From Massariosphaeria phaeospora (lineage: Eukaryota; Ascomycota; Dothideomycetes; Pleosporales), in NCBI GenBank assembly GCA_011032825.1, contig JAADJZ010000002.1:868001-932000 (forward strand): a DNA stretch of 64,000 bases. The letters are read 5' to 3'. The notes below the pieces were generated by a model, which was not told the origin of the DNA, ran no database searches, and saw only the letters and a list, made by a program, of their open reading frames with translations. Position numbers and translations under genes: made by a program. Shown here in pieces: positions 32,846 through 43,700 of the stretch (positions within the stretch are counted from its first letter, which is position 1; every line of letters begins with the position of its first letter).

Positions 32846-33198
32846 TAACATTATGAAGGACTAAATACATCAGGCTATGCCACGGCCGGGCAGTGTATAG
32901 TATACAGGTAGCCGAGTCGTCGACCAGCAAAGCTATCAGAGTCGACTGAAGGAGATCTTGCGCAATGGGAAAGTTTGGCCTGTCACATCGCACCGATAAT
33001 TCTTTCAATAGCTAGATCTCGGAGTTCGGGGCGTACATAGTGTAGGAGTAACCCGCGCAACAGGAATGCAGACAGGACACGGTATCACACCATCTCCAGT
33101 CCTTTTTCTCTGAATATACAATAATCCTACAAGCGTCTAGTCAGACACATCGTCATACACGTCGCTCGTAAATGAAATCTACCCAGTGTCCTTGACCG
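32846..33198. other. Convergent intergenic gap
   Basis: This is the 3' region shared by the AAA ATPase gene (plus) and the kynurenine monooxygenase gene (minus). Nothing else was seen. Confidence 0.6.
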
Positions 33199-34881
33199 TC
33201 AGCCTCGAACAATCCCATTCATCCCCCTCGCAGCCCAGCAGACCGATTTCCAAAACCCCCTCTCCACCCTCTGCACGCCTCCTGCCCTCGCAAACCAGAA
33301 ACCAGACCCAACTAGCGACACCACCGCCAACCCCACCACGAGATTCAATATCCGCGCCTGCCGCTGCTCCGCCTCGCGCACCTCCGAATACCGCATATTG
33401 CTGAAGGTAACGCGCGAATACTGCGTCGCCCACCCCGCGCCCGGCACATACAAGTCCAGCGTCTCCTCGATCCACTTGCGCAGCAGATACATGGGCTTCT
33501 TGACATCGGTGGCCATTTCCTGGTAGTTGCGTAGCGCGAGGTCGTTGATGGTTTGCGCGTCGGGGGTGCGCTGCTGCGAGTACTCGCGCAGCGCCGCGGC
33601 GCGATCATGTGGGTGCTTATCGAGGAAGTCGAACAGCACGCGCACATCCTCAAGGCCGGCGTTCATGCCCTGCCCGTAGAACGGCACCATAGCGTGCGCG
33701 GCGTCGCCAACGATGACGCCCGCGGCGCCGAAGTGGTACGGGCTGCATTTGATGGATATCAGGGGTAAGTGCTGGTTCGTAGCGTACTGGGTGCGCAGCG
33801 CGTCTTCGGTGATGAGGTCGGGCACGACGCCGGGGAACTTCTGCGCAAAGTACTCGACGACGGTGCTGGAGGCGTCGAGCTGCGCGAAGTCGGAGCGCGC
33901 GAGGAAGAGCGTGGCGGTGAAGGTTTGGTCCAGGTTCGGCAGCGCGATGAACATGGCGTTGTCCTGCGGCCAGATGTGCAGGTAGTTTGGCGGGAGGCGG
34001 AAGCCGCCGGAGGCGGTGGGCGGGATGTGGAATTGGCACCAGAGCTTGTCGATGTATTCTTGCTGGTAGGACATGGGGACGAATTTCATGAGGTGGTAGC
34101 GCACGGCGGAGTGGGCGCCATCGGCGCCGATTAGGAGGTCGAATTTGATTTCGGTTTCTGTCGGGGAAGATGATGATGGAGTGTGGTGTTCTAGCCAGGC
34201 GGTGTGATTTTTGAAGTCGGCGCCTACGAGTTTGTGGTTGAAGAATAAGTGGACGTTAGGGAGAGATTCGAGGTGATCCAAGAGGGTTTTGTTGAGGACT
34301 GTGCGGTCCATGGCGAGGAGGCTCTGGTGAGGTTAGTATATGGTGGTCAGGTCATTTGTTTGCTTAGGAAGGAGTTACTGACTTTGCCTCTGGCATCATA
34401 GAGCTGTGGTTCTCGGACATTTTGGCCTTGCTTTCGAGTATGGATCATGCGGCCGTGCATGGGGAACGTCTCGCCAAGTACCGCGTTTGTGAGGTCTTTC
34501 AGGCCGGTTTGGCGCAGAGAGTTGATGCCTCGTTCGGATAGCGCGAGGTTTATTGATTTAGCGAAGTTTAGTGGCACTGTTTCTGGATCTCGGAGATCTG
34601 TGCATAGTTAGTGTATTGCAACACAGAACTGTGAGAGGCAAACATTTCCATGACGTCTTGGATTTGAAGAAAAAAATGAACACAGAAGTTGCTTCAGATG
34701 ACTAGCTGGGTGAACGAACAGCAGAAATCAGGTATAGCATCGGGAACGTGACTGTGAATCTGGTACATTGCTTACCAGGTCTGAATTCGTAGACTTCCAC
34801 ATCATGCCCTCGTACTGCGGCGTAAAGTGCCGCAAGGGACCCTACTGGACCGGCACCAATTACAACCACTTTCTCAGGCAT
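33199..34881 (-). CDS. BNA4: Kynurenine 3-monooxygenase
   Basis: There are three exons on the minus strand: 34881-34776, 34597-34383 and 34323-33199, with introns of 178 and 59 bp, giving 481 residues. Exon 1 encodes [20 protein letters not shown], the FAD-binding GxGxxG. Exon 2 has [20 protein letters not shown] and [12 protein letters not shown], typical of the enzyme. Exon 3 carries [15 protein letters not shown] (DG motif), [19 protein letters not shown] (GD motif) and a C-terminal hydrophobic helix ([19 protein letters not shown]), which anchors the enzyme in the mitochondrial outer membrane. It hydroxylates L-kynurenine to 3-hydroxykynurenine using NADPH and O2 in de novo NAD+ synthesis from tryptophan. 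All key motifs are intact and the length is normal. Confidence 0.95.
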
Positions 34882-35408
34882 AGCTTGTAGGGGAATCGAA
34901 ATGTATATGAGTAGCGAAATTAAATGATGATGGTGAACAGAAGTAGATCTACGTCTAGTTAAGGTACCGGTGGAAACAACAAAAAGTCCGCGGCCGGAAA
35001 GAAGTGGCTGATTAGTTGAGGCCCATATTCGCTAAAAGAAAGTGGGAAATTGAAAAAAAAAATAACGAAGAACAGCATGTGTCAGGCCGGGTGCTTGCAA
35101 ATGGCCTGGCGGGTGATACTTGCCCAGGTGTAGTAGGTACCTCGGTTGAACCCTGCACCGTGCGCTAATGACATAAGCGACCATCTAAGTCTAAATGAGT
35201 TAGATTAATCTCGACTCCGATCTTCAGATTCGGCGTTGCTCTTCCTGAAGAACCCACCACCAGGTTTGCGCGGAGCTCGGAGTCGTGCTGACCACCTTAT
35301 CTAGCAACTATAAAAGTCGCATTCATCCGTAGTATAGGATCCTACGTCGGCTTGACTCCCCTAGTCCACTTAATAGTACCCTCCAACCGATCAGCTTTCA
35401 CGAACGCG
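34882..35408. promoter_or_regulatory. Divergent promoter region of kynurenine monooxygenase and methionine aminopeptidase genes
   Basis: These 527 bp lie between two divergent ATGs. An A-rich run (about 35050-35066) lies mid-way. No specific regulatory site is named. Confidence 0.5.
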
Positions 35409-36770
35409 ATGGTAGAAGATGCGCCCACCCCGCGCAAGTGTTCGAGCACAGACTGCTCAAATGACGCAAGCTCCCTCCAGTGTCCAAACTGCCAGAAGAT
35501 AGGGAAGGAGAGCTACTTCTGCTCTCAAGACTGCTTCAAGCGTAACTGGGTACTTAGTACGACGATACGAAGACAACAGGCTTAAGAATCTAATGTGGCA
35601 ATAGGGTGAGCACAAGAAATTGCACAAGTCACAAAGTAACATTCTCCAAAACATTTTCACTCCAAAGGTAGTTTCTCACCCGGATCCAGCGACCGGTCAC
35701 TTCAACCCGTTCCCTACATTTCCCTACACCGGCAGCCTACGGCCCGTATACCCACTATCGCCGAAACGACAAGTCCCGACGAGTATTACCTACCCAGATT
35801 ACGCGAAGGATGGCATACCGCGCTCGGAACAGGTGTTTGTCGGCAAGCACAAGATCACAGTCCTCGATGCGACACAGCAGGAGGGTATGCGCAAGGTGTG
35901 CAGGCTGGCCCGCGAGGTTCTGGACATCGCCGCGAAGGAAGCAAAGCCGGGTGTGACGACGGACTACATCGATGAGGTTGTTCACAAAGCATGCTTGGAG
36001 CGAGAGGTAAGCGGACGAGTCCCGCACTGAGGACTTTAGACTTACCGACACCAGTCATACCCCTCACCTCTGAACTACTGCCATTTCCCGAAATCCGTAT
36101 GTACGTCGCCGAACGAGGTCATCTGCCACGGCATCCCGGACCAGCGAGTCTTGAAGGACGGCGATATTCTCAACATCGATGTCACGCTTTACCACGGCGG
36201 TTTCCACGGCGATCTCAACGAGACATACTACATTGGGGACAAGGCGTTGGCTGACCCGGACTGCGTACGCATCGTGGAGACGGCGCGCGAGTGTCTTGAC
36301 CGGGCGATTCAGCTGGTCAAGCCAGGAATGCTCTTCCGCGATCCAGGCAATGTCATCGAGAAGCACGCAAAGACACGGAACTGCAGTGTGATCAAGACAT
36401 ACTGCGGCCACGGCATCAACCAGCTATTCCACTGCGCCCCCAACGTCCCCCACTACGCCAAGAACAAGGCCATAGGCACAGCGAAGCCCGGAATGTGCTT
36501 CACGATTGAGCCGATGATTAGTTTGGGCACACATAAAGACAAGACATGGCCAGATGATTGGACGAGCGTCACGACGGATGGCACTTTGACTGCGCAATTC
36601 GGTAGGTTTTCTACCTGCAGTGTGAGCACTCCTGCTAATTTGTCGTAGAACACACTCTTCTTGTAACCGAGGATGGAGTCGAGATTCTGACTGCAAGATT
36701 TCCCGAGTCGCCTGGAGGTCCAGCTGCTCTGCCCGCAGACGCAAACGGCGAGTCGACTACGCCTGCCTGA
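35409..36770 (+). CDS. MAP1: Methionine aminopeptidase type 1
   Basis: There are four exons, 35409-35549, 35605-36006, 36055-36601 and 36649-36770, with introns of 55, 48 and 47 bp, giving 403 residues. The start is ATG 35409 ([11 protein letters not shown]); the open frame reaches back to a TTG. Exon 1 plus the start of exon 2 encode a double zinc finger ([22 protein letters not shown], then HKKLH), the ribosome-associating N-domain of type 1 enzymes. The catalytic pita-bread fold follows: [22 protein letters not shown], the metal ligands in [19 protein letters not shown], the His in YCGHGI, and Glu in FTIEPM and VTEDG. It removes initiator Met from nascent proteins in the cytosol. All five metal ligands appear intact. 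Confidence 0.95.
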
Positions 36771-37555
36771 ACGTAAAAGTAGGTACGTGTGGTATTGGGG
36801 TGTTGTGAGAAGCTCGGAGATAGTAGATACGCTTGACGATAGGTTGGTCTATTAGCTGTCCGTTGGGTCTTTCAATCCTTGAAGGGTAATCGGTACTCCG
36901 TAGGGAGTTCACCAATGCAACTGCTATGAAAGTTTCTGAGGATCATGCAGGTGTTTAAGTGACTCGTGGTAGCTCGTTGAATGCCATGTTGAAAGAAGAA
37001 GAATCAAGCTTGACGAATATGGAACGAAAATCTACTTTTAAGCACTGGCAACAGTCGTTCATGTAATCACAGGTAATCCAAATGAACACCTGGTTGAAAG
37101 CGTGGCTTCTTACTCTTGTGTACTGGTCGACATTCATCCGCGCTAGCATTATTTAGCGAGCGCATGGGCCCCAACTGGCCGCCAAACAGCAAGCATCCCA
37201 TCTTTCGGCACCCCGAACGTCATCCAAACAACTTTCGCAGCCTGCCCGCTCTGTCCTCGATCTCAGCGTTTGCCTTGCAGTGGATTCAGATACCTCGATT
37301 ACACCCTCGTAACACCCCACTACGTACTACGCTATCCAATATTCCATCCGGCATCGCCCCGCCTCCGAGCACGAGCACGAGCAGTTTTCCGCGCCTCGCT
37401 CGATATCCGCAGCACCACACGACCGTCTCCGGCCCACAGTCTCGCGCCCGCCCACGGCAGCTCCGGCAGAGATCTTTCCACGCTGTATAGCTGGCCGTCT
37501 CCCGAAACTCGAATAGTCCACAAGTCGGTGCTACGCAGCACAACACGATCCCATA
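36771..37555. other. Intergenic, promoter side of the cornichon gene
   Basis: Open frames on both strands within 37116-37550 overlap each other and show no domain. They probably lie in the leader of the next gene. Confidence 0.55.
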
Positions 37556-38256
37556 ATGTCCGGCGAAGCGTGGTTGTACCTTCTGGCGGTGCTGATAAAT
37601 GCCGTCAACCTTTTTCTCCAGGTCTTCTTCACGATTATGTACAGCGATCTGGAATGGTGAGTGCCTAGTCTTGAGCCCTCGCCATTCACGCTCTTCCAGG
37701 CGCACTGGTCCCCGCTCTCCATCTCGGTGCTGCTCCGCTGCTGGTTGGCTGCTAATTTGCGCGCTAGCGACTACATCAACCCTATCGACCTCTGCAACCG
37801 TCTCAACACCTACATTGTCCCCGAAGCCGCCGTACACGCTTTTCTGACGTTTCTCTTCCTGATCAACGGGTACTGGATCGCGCTGCTTCTGAACCTGCCT
37901 CTGTTGGCATGGAACGGCAAGAAGTACGTTGAAGCTGCGACATGAACTCAGTATGGACGGAAACTGATTACGGATTTAGGATATTTGAGAACCAACACCT
38001 GCTGGATGCGACCGAGATCTTCAGGAAACTCAACGTACATAAGAAGGTATGTCTTGCGCCCATGTCAAACTGGCTTATCGCATTTTGATGATAAGCCGGC
38101 GTTGCAACTCTGGTTGTGGTCATGCCAGATCACTGAGAGGCATACCTGGCTAATAACGGACAGGAATCATTCATCAAGCTGGGCTTCCACCTGATCATGT
38201 TCTTCTTCTATCTCTACAGCATGATCGTGGCCCTCATCCGCGACGAGTCGAACTAG
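37556..38256 (+). CDS. ERV14: Cornichon family ER cargo receptor
   Basis: There are four exons, 37556-37656, 37768-37923, 37980-38046 and 38164-38256, with introns of 111, 56 and 117 bp, giving 138 residues. This equals the length of yeast Erv14 (from memory). The protein reads [20 protein letters not shown], then FTIMYSDLE, then across the first splice [14 protein letters not shown], which is the conserved cornichon loop. Three or four membrane helices follow ([37 protein letters not shown]), with [17 protein letters not shown] between them. Cornichon proteins select membrane cargo for COPII vesicles leaving the ER. Every splice site is GT-AG and the frame is intact. Confidence 0.95.
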
Positions 38257-38840
38257 GAGTATCGACAAGTGCCATAAAGATAGGGAGCACCGGTCCGGCC
38301 CCCATAATGCTACTGTACAGCTCCCGGTCAACTGGGAGTCCGAGCTCAGTCAGTGGCTCCTCGGTACGAGCGATTAGGCGGGGTGTAATGTTAGGAAATC
38401 GACGAAAGATATTCATGTTGGAGCGGACTGTTCTTAGCGACTGTATGAATGGTCTGGTCTGGGTTTAGGCTTGGATTGGATAAGAAGAACTGTCTATTGC
38501 AGGTTAGTCAGAGTGGCTGGAGGACGTCTTACGTTTTCATGGGCCATGATAGCGTGTTTAGTAATTATCATTGTATATGAACCGTTCACTTTCAGTCGCT
38601 CTTGTAGCTCCGTAATGCATCATCTACTAATGTAATACTAAGTCTATCCAAACTGGGTGGATTGTAGCTTTAAAGCTTGGGCGCAGTGGCAGCCCCGCCA
38701 TTTGCGATATCTGCTTAGTAAGCGCCGTTCCCCATACAATTTTCCGTGCTCCGACCTTCCTACACTACCAACCTTCGACACAACCCCACCACCACAACCT
38801 CACTGCACACTCCCGGTAGTTTCAGAACATTTGTCGCATC
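38257..38840. other. Intergenic, promoter side of Prp17 gene
   Basis: A minus-strand open frame at 38234-38416 overlaps the cornichon 3' end and has no domain. No other feature was seen. Confidence 0.6.
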
Positions 38841-40319
38841 ATGTCCGGCTACGCAAAAGGTGCGGGACGAGTTCCAACTGGATTCGCGGCCGAAACATTC
38901 ATCAGCGAACACACCTTCCGCGAAGGACACCGAGCTATCGAAGGAAACGCCGCCGGCAATACGAAAAAGAGGAAGCGCGAAAAGAAAGGAGACTCCAGCA
39001 TTGTGTCGGGAGAAGGAGCCTATAAAGGGCCGTGGGCAAAATTCGAAGAAGAGCGACCGGACGCTGCCTCGGACGACGAATTTGGGGACGACGTAGAGGT
39101 GGAGATCATATACGAGGAAGACGAGATAGAAGCAAACCCTGCGCCTGCGTCTAAGAAGCTTGCCGGCACCGACTACCACGACACCGAGGTAGAAGGCGAA
39201 ACTAGCGAGTTTGTTGGGAGCCGGCAATATGATTATCAAGGGCGGACGTATATGCATGTTCCTAACGGTAGGTTGCCATTCTTGGTACAATCGGACAATA
39301 CTGACCATTCTCTAGACCTCGATATCAAGCTGACGGGCGACCGTGGCGACGCGAAGAACTTCATACCCAAGAAACTCGTCCACACTTACAAATATCATAC
39401 CAAAGCCATTACACAAGTCCGATTCTTCCCTGGCAGCGGCCACCTGCTATTGTCTGCCTCGGCGGATTCTAAAATTGCTCTATGGGATACATACCACCAA
39501 CGAGAGCTTTTGCGGACATACTCTGGCCATACCAAGTCTGTCAACGACATTGACTTCAACCCGAGCGGCACGCAATTCGTTTCTGCTAGCTACGATCGCT
39601 TCATGAAGCTCTGGGATACGGAAACGGGAAAATGTCTTAACAAGTTCACTACTGGGAAGACACCACATGTTGTGAGAATCAACCCCAGCAAACCGCACGA
39701 GTTTCTGGCCGGTATGAGTGACAAGAAGATCATGCAATATGACACGAGGAGCGGCGAGATGGTGCAAGAGTATGACCATCACTTGGGACCAGTGAATACT
39801 ATTACCTATTGTGACGAAGTAAGTCTAGCCAGTTGAGTTGTAGTGAATTTTGCTAATCCGTGCTAGAACCGCCGCTTCATAACCACATCCGACGACAAAT
39901 CGCTCCGCGCATGGGAGTACGGAATCCCTGTCCCTATCAAGTTTATCGCCGAGCCGTACATGTTCTCCATGGTCCGGTCAGCACCACACCCGACAGGCAA
40001 ATACGTTGCTTTCCAATCGAGCGACAACCAGATCACCGTCTACTCGTCCACAGACAAATTCCGGCAGAACCGCAAGAAGAGCTATCGGGGTCACAATGTG
40101 GCTGGGTATGCGCCGGATGTCGCCATTAGCCCTGATGGACAGTTCATCAGCTCTGGAGATAGCGGAGGCTATGTTTGTTTCTGGGACTGGAAGACGTGCA
40201 AGATGTGGCACAAGATCGAGGCCAGTGATTCACCCGTCTTGGCTGTGCAGTGGCACCCTAGGGAGACTAGTAAGGTGATTTCTGGCGATCTCAACGGTGT
40301 TCTGAAGTATTGGGATTAA
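38841..40319 (+). CDS. PRP17: Pre-mRNA-processing factor Prp17 (Cdc40), WD40 protein
   Basis: There are three exons, 38841-39267, 39316-39818 and 39867-40319, with two 48-bp introns, giving 460 residues. The first intron length is a multiple of three and contains no stop, so an unspliced reading runs through it (adding GRLPFLVQSDNTDHSL). Removing it restores the conserved MHVPN-DLDIKLTG. The N-terminus has GYAKGAGRVPTGFAAETFI and KGPWAKFEEERP, conserved in Prp17. Then come WD40 repeats including TKAITQVRFFPGSGHLLLS, HTKSVNDIDFNPSGTQFV, FMKLWDTETGKCL and the C-terminal SGDSGGYVCFWDWKTCK. Prp17 acts in the second step of splicing in the nucleus. Confidence 0.95.
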
Positions 40320-41765
40320 GGGCGTGCCAAGTACGAAGGAGTTCTGTAGAATTGATACCCGGTCCTCTTGCGGGACTACACAATCCGGGTGCCTGGACCG
40401 TAAGCTTGGCCCTCATGTACGCGCCGGCCCGCTCTGTGTTCTGTCGCAACACTGCGTCGTCATCAAGCGTATGCGACATGCTCAACGGAGACGCCGCCAT
40501 TGGGCGATCTAAATGCTAAACTGTCTAGGTGAAGTCGGTGAAGCAAAGGGGTAGTCCTTGCTAGATGGTCCTGTCAATCAAGTTCACCGGTTCCCAGTGA
40601 CTGTCATCTGCGCGACTGCGCATTTAGCGGAGTCGGTAGGTATCATGGCCACGGAGGACTCGCTCAGACTCACGGATTGACTGTGCTTCGGACCGTGAAT
40701 GCCCGTAAACGGCGTGTCAGCAGCCAAGACTTGCCTATCGCGTATCGCGTACCCCGCCATGCACCGTGACCCTCTGCCCTCCGCCTTTCATCCTCACTCC
40801 GCCGTCCTGCAACACCGCCGCCCTTTGCCTCTTGCCTGTCATCCATCCCACCTTGTTGCGTCGTGATCATGGCGAACTGTCCCGTTCTTCACCGTCGTTG
40901 CGCCGCGGACCCCTCTAGTCACCCTCTTAGGTGCCAGGCACCAATCTCTCAGCCCCCACGCGCTGTCCCGCTTTCGGCTCTCCGGTGACTTCAGTCACCC
41001 TCGCCCTTCAGTCCCATCGCTGCTCGAATGCTTCAGCCTGGCGCGCGGAGACAGTCACGCTTCTTCTGGCCTTCCTACTGGCTCCTGCCTGAGGTGCCTT
41101 GCAGTGACCAGTCATCGTCCCTGGGGCTCTTCGTCAGAGATGTCGTAGTTGCGGCCCTGGCTCACCGAACATGTTCCTTCGGTGAAGCCGCAGGTGACCT
41201 CAAGCGGCTCTGATGACTCTTCCCCGACCTCTTTCAGAACGCAGGCGCGAACTGCAGCCTATAGTCCCTTGCGAATTCTGCCTCAGGGCTTTGACCGGCC
41301 CCAGGCCAGAAGTATGGCCACGGTGATTCATCGCCTTCCCGGACACTCACTCGCCAGCGCCCACCTTGTTATCCAGGCACCAACGTTTCCATAGGCAGGA
41401 CTGTAGGAGTTCGCCGATGCGTGAACAGTCAACCATGAGTTCACAGTCACCGGCCTCAGGTATCTGCCTGGAATATAAATCACAGCCATTGATGGTGCTT
41501 CGGACTTTTCTTTTCATCCTCCCAGTCTTCCATCTGATTCATATCTACTACCAGTCATCGCTGTCTCGTGCTCAAGTTCAGTCAACCACTCTACTGCTTC
41601 CATCTTCGCTGCTTCAAACGCCCTTTTCAGCACTTTGCCGTCCAGCAAACTCCAAGAATAGTCCCTGAAGCTTGCCCTTGCCGGCCGCAGCTGTCTCCAA
41701 ACTCGAACTCCACAAATCAAACACTGGCTCATCAACGCCAATCAACGCCTCAGCATCAGTCAACC
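40320..41765. other. Intergenic; pyrimidine-rich, likely long 5' leader of the next gene
   Basis: About 1.4 kb is rich in C and T on the plus strand. Several short upstream ATGs occur between 41028 and 41766. No domain-bearing frame was found. Confidence 0.5.
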
Positions 41766-42080
41766 ATGTCTGCTTCACGATCATCCTACGGCTCGTCCTA
41801 TACCCAGGACAAGGGCGCCAGCTACGCCCCTCGGGCCTCGTCACTGTCTTCAGCTTCATGTAGGATGCCTGTTCACCCGTATCTATCTCGACTACGTTCT
41901 GACTCTTCTGTAGCCTACTCAACCACCTCGTCTTCCTCCTCGAGTGTCTACGCGCACTCCGGCCAATCATCACGCAACTCGCGCTATGGTAACAAGCCGC
42001 CAGTAGTCCACAACGGTGGCGGCCAGTCGAACGACCCAAACACTAGCACCTCTGCACCGAACGCTGGATACTACAACTAA
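41766..42080 (+). CDS. Small Ser/Tyr-rich hypothetical protein
   Basis: ATG 41766 (caaccATGtc) opens a 104-residue frame, MSASRSSYGSSYTQDKGASY and onward. It contains a poly-Ser run (STTSSSSSSVYAHSG), a Gly/Asn-rich part (YGNKPPVVHNGGG) and ends in APNAGYYN. It has no Cys pattern, signal peptide or membrane segment. The start context and the typical small-protein composition suggest a real gene with a long leader, but the sequence is low in complexity and I do not recognise a family. The open frame reaches upstream to 41568 only through a non-ATG start. Confidence 0.5.
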   Translation: MSASRSSYGSSYTQDKGASYAPRASSLSSASCRMPVHPYLSRLRSDSSVAYSTTSSSSSSVYAHSGQSSRNSRYGNKPPVVHNGGGQSNDPNTSTSAPNAGYYN

Positions 42081-43700
42081 ACCTCTACACTGCGTTATTC
42101 CTCTTTCCGACTCATGACCCACGACTCATGAGTCATGGGAATCTGGAAGGGTGACTCTCCTGCCGGGCAGTTGCCGTCCTCTACCATATTATCGGCGTTC
42201 ACGTATACACACTGGAGTTCGGGTCTACAGTATTGGGTATTAGACACGCATCGGGTCAAGCCGACGGCCAGAAACAGAATGCGCATCTGCTTCTTCGCTG
42301 GACTGGGAATAGTTTTGTCGTTTCGATATGGGCATGAGTTTCTTTCAATCATTCCTTTCTTCAGGCGTTGCGGGTTGAGGATCCTTTATCATGAAGTTGA
42401 ATCTCCCCAGAAACGTCCCTCTGTATTATCTATCTACCATTGATTTATCCATCTCCGAGTCCGCAATAGCTAGCAATGACACGAACGTGATATTTTTGGT
42501 ACACTCTTGACTTTGACTTTTCGTGATGAGATGAGGTGAGGTCGTGACGGTATGCTGGTGGCAGTGGTGCCGCAACTATGCTCCTGATTGGTTGGTAAAC
42601 TTGGCCCGGCCGGCTACCACCAAATAATAATTGATCCTTGTTTTTACGGACACACGTAGGTAGCCTTATGCAGGCACACTCCACCCAGAGGTACAGTACT
42701 CGGTTTGCGGGGCGGGGTAGGGGGTGGAGTGTGGGATGCAGACTGCAGGTACTTTCAAGGCTACCGCATTTTCTCTGCGTCTCTAAATAGTTAAGACACT
42801 GCTGCGTACGCCAGCTTGCGCGTACGGCGTAAGACCCACTTGGGGAAACTGAGGTTACTGGTTTTGCTTTTGGTTTTGGCTTGCAGCGATGTGTGTGGTG
42901 AGACTTGCCTATGCAACTCCTGTTCTCGTTCTGGGCGGTGAGGATGAGGATGAGGATGACGACGCACTGCACTACATTGCACTATTTGGTCAGGAGAATC
43001 AGGCAGACAACCTGACATCTTGGAGGGCTGGAATCAGTAGGCGGATGGTTAGGTAGGTAACTCTTAAAAGTCTCGCGAACGCACGCTATGTGGGGAATCT
43101 GATCTGGGAAGGTCGGAGCCTAACGTCCCATTCCAGGCCCCCTCTATTGCAGTTGCTGCATGCATATATGGTAGATGTTGACTCCTAAATCGCGAGAGAA
43201 GAGAACCTGTTAGGGGCCTTTGTTACATATCGCGTGTTGGCGAGTATCCGTTTGGGACTGCCTATTGAGACGTGCTTGCTATCCGCCCCGACATACTCGC
43301 ACACGCTAGGCGGGGGAAAGACGTCAATTGCATCGCCAGATACGCGAATCGAATTCATGTGTCGGCGTCGAAAATACGAAGCCAAACTAGGCGCCAAAAG
43401 CACTACGTGATGTCATCGTTCTGACTAGAGCCGAACCGCTATCGTAAGGGTATCATAACGCAACGCAGCACGTATATCCAGCAGCCGCGCGAAAACAAAG
43501 TATCAGCCAAACCGCACCCGTCAAACATACATCTCACTAACCAGGCAACTGCAAAACAACGCTAGACATGAAAAGCAGACATACATCCAACCACAATCCT
43601 ACCCACTACCCAGCACATCATGCGTCCACGCCAGCACATCTAGCCTCCGGCCCGGAACCGCTACCGGCGCCCTGCTCTCCGCATCCCACTGCGAGGGCTG
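42081..43700. other. Intergenic region, no gene recognised
   Basis: This 1.6-kb stretch carries overlapping short frames on the minus strand (42445-43018) with no domain. It lies downstream of both the Ser-rich gene and the shelterin-like gene. Confidence 0.55.

Noticed and set aside
39268..39315. Sixteen extra residues in Prp17 from reading straight through
   Set aside because: The segment has GT-AG ends and removing it restores conserved sequence. It is a 48-bp stop-free intron.
13600..42080. Possible secondary-metabolite or effector cluster
   Set aside because: The genes are mostly housekeeping, unrelated in pathway and in mixed orientation; no polyketide, peptide-synthetase or tailoring set is present.
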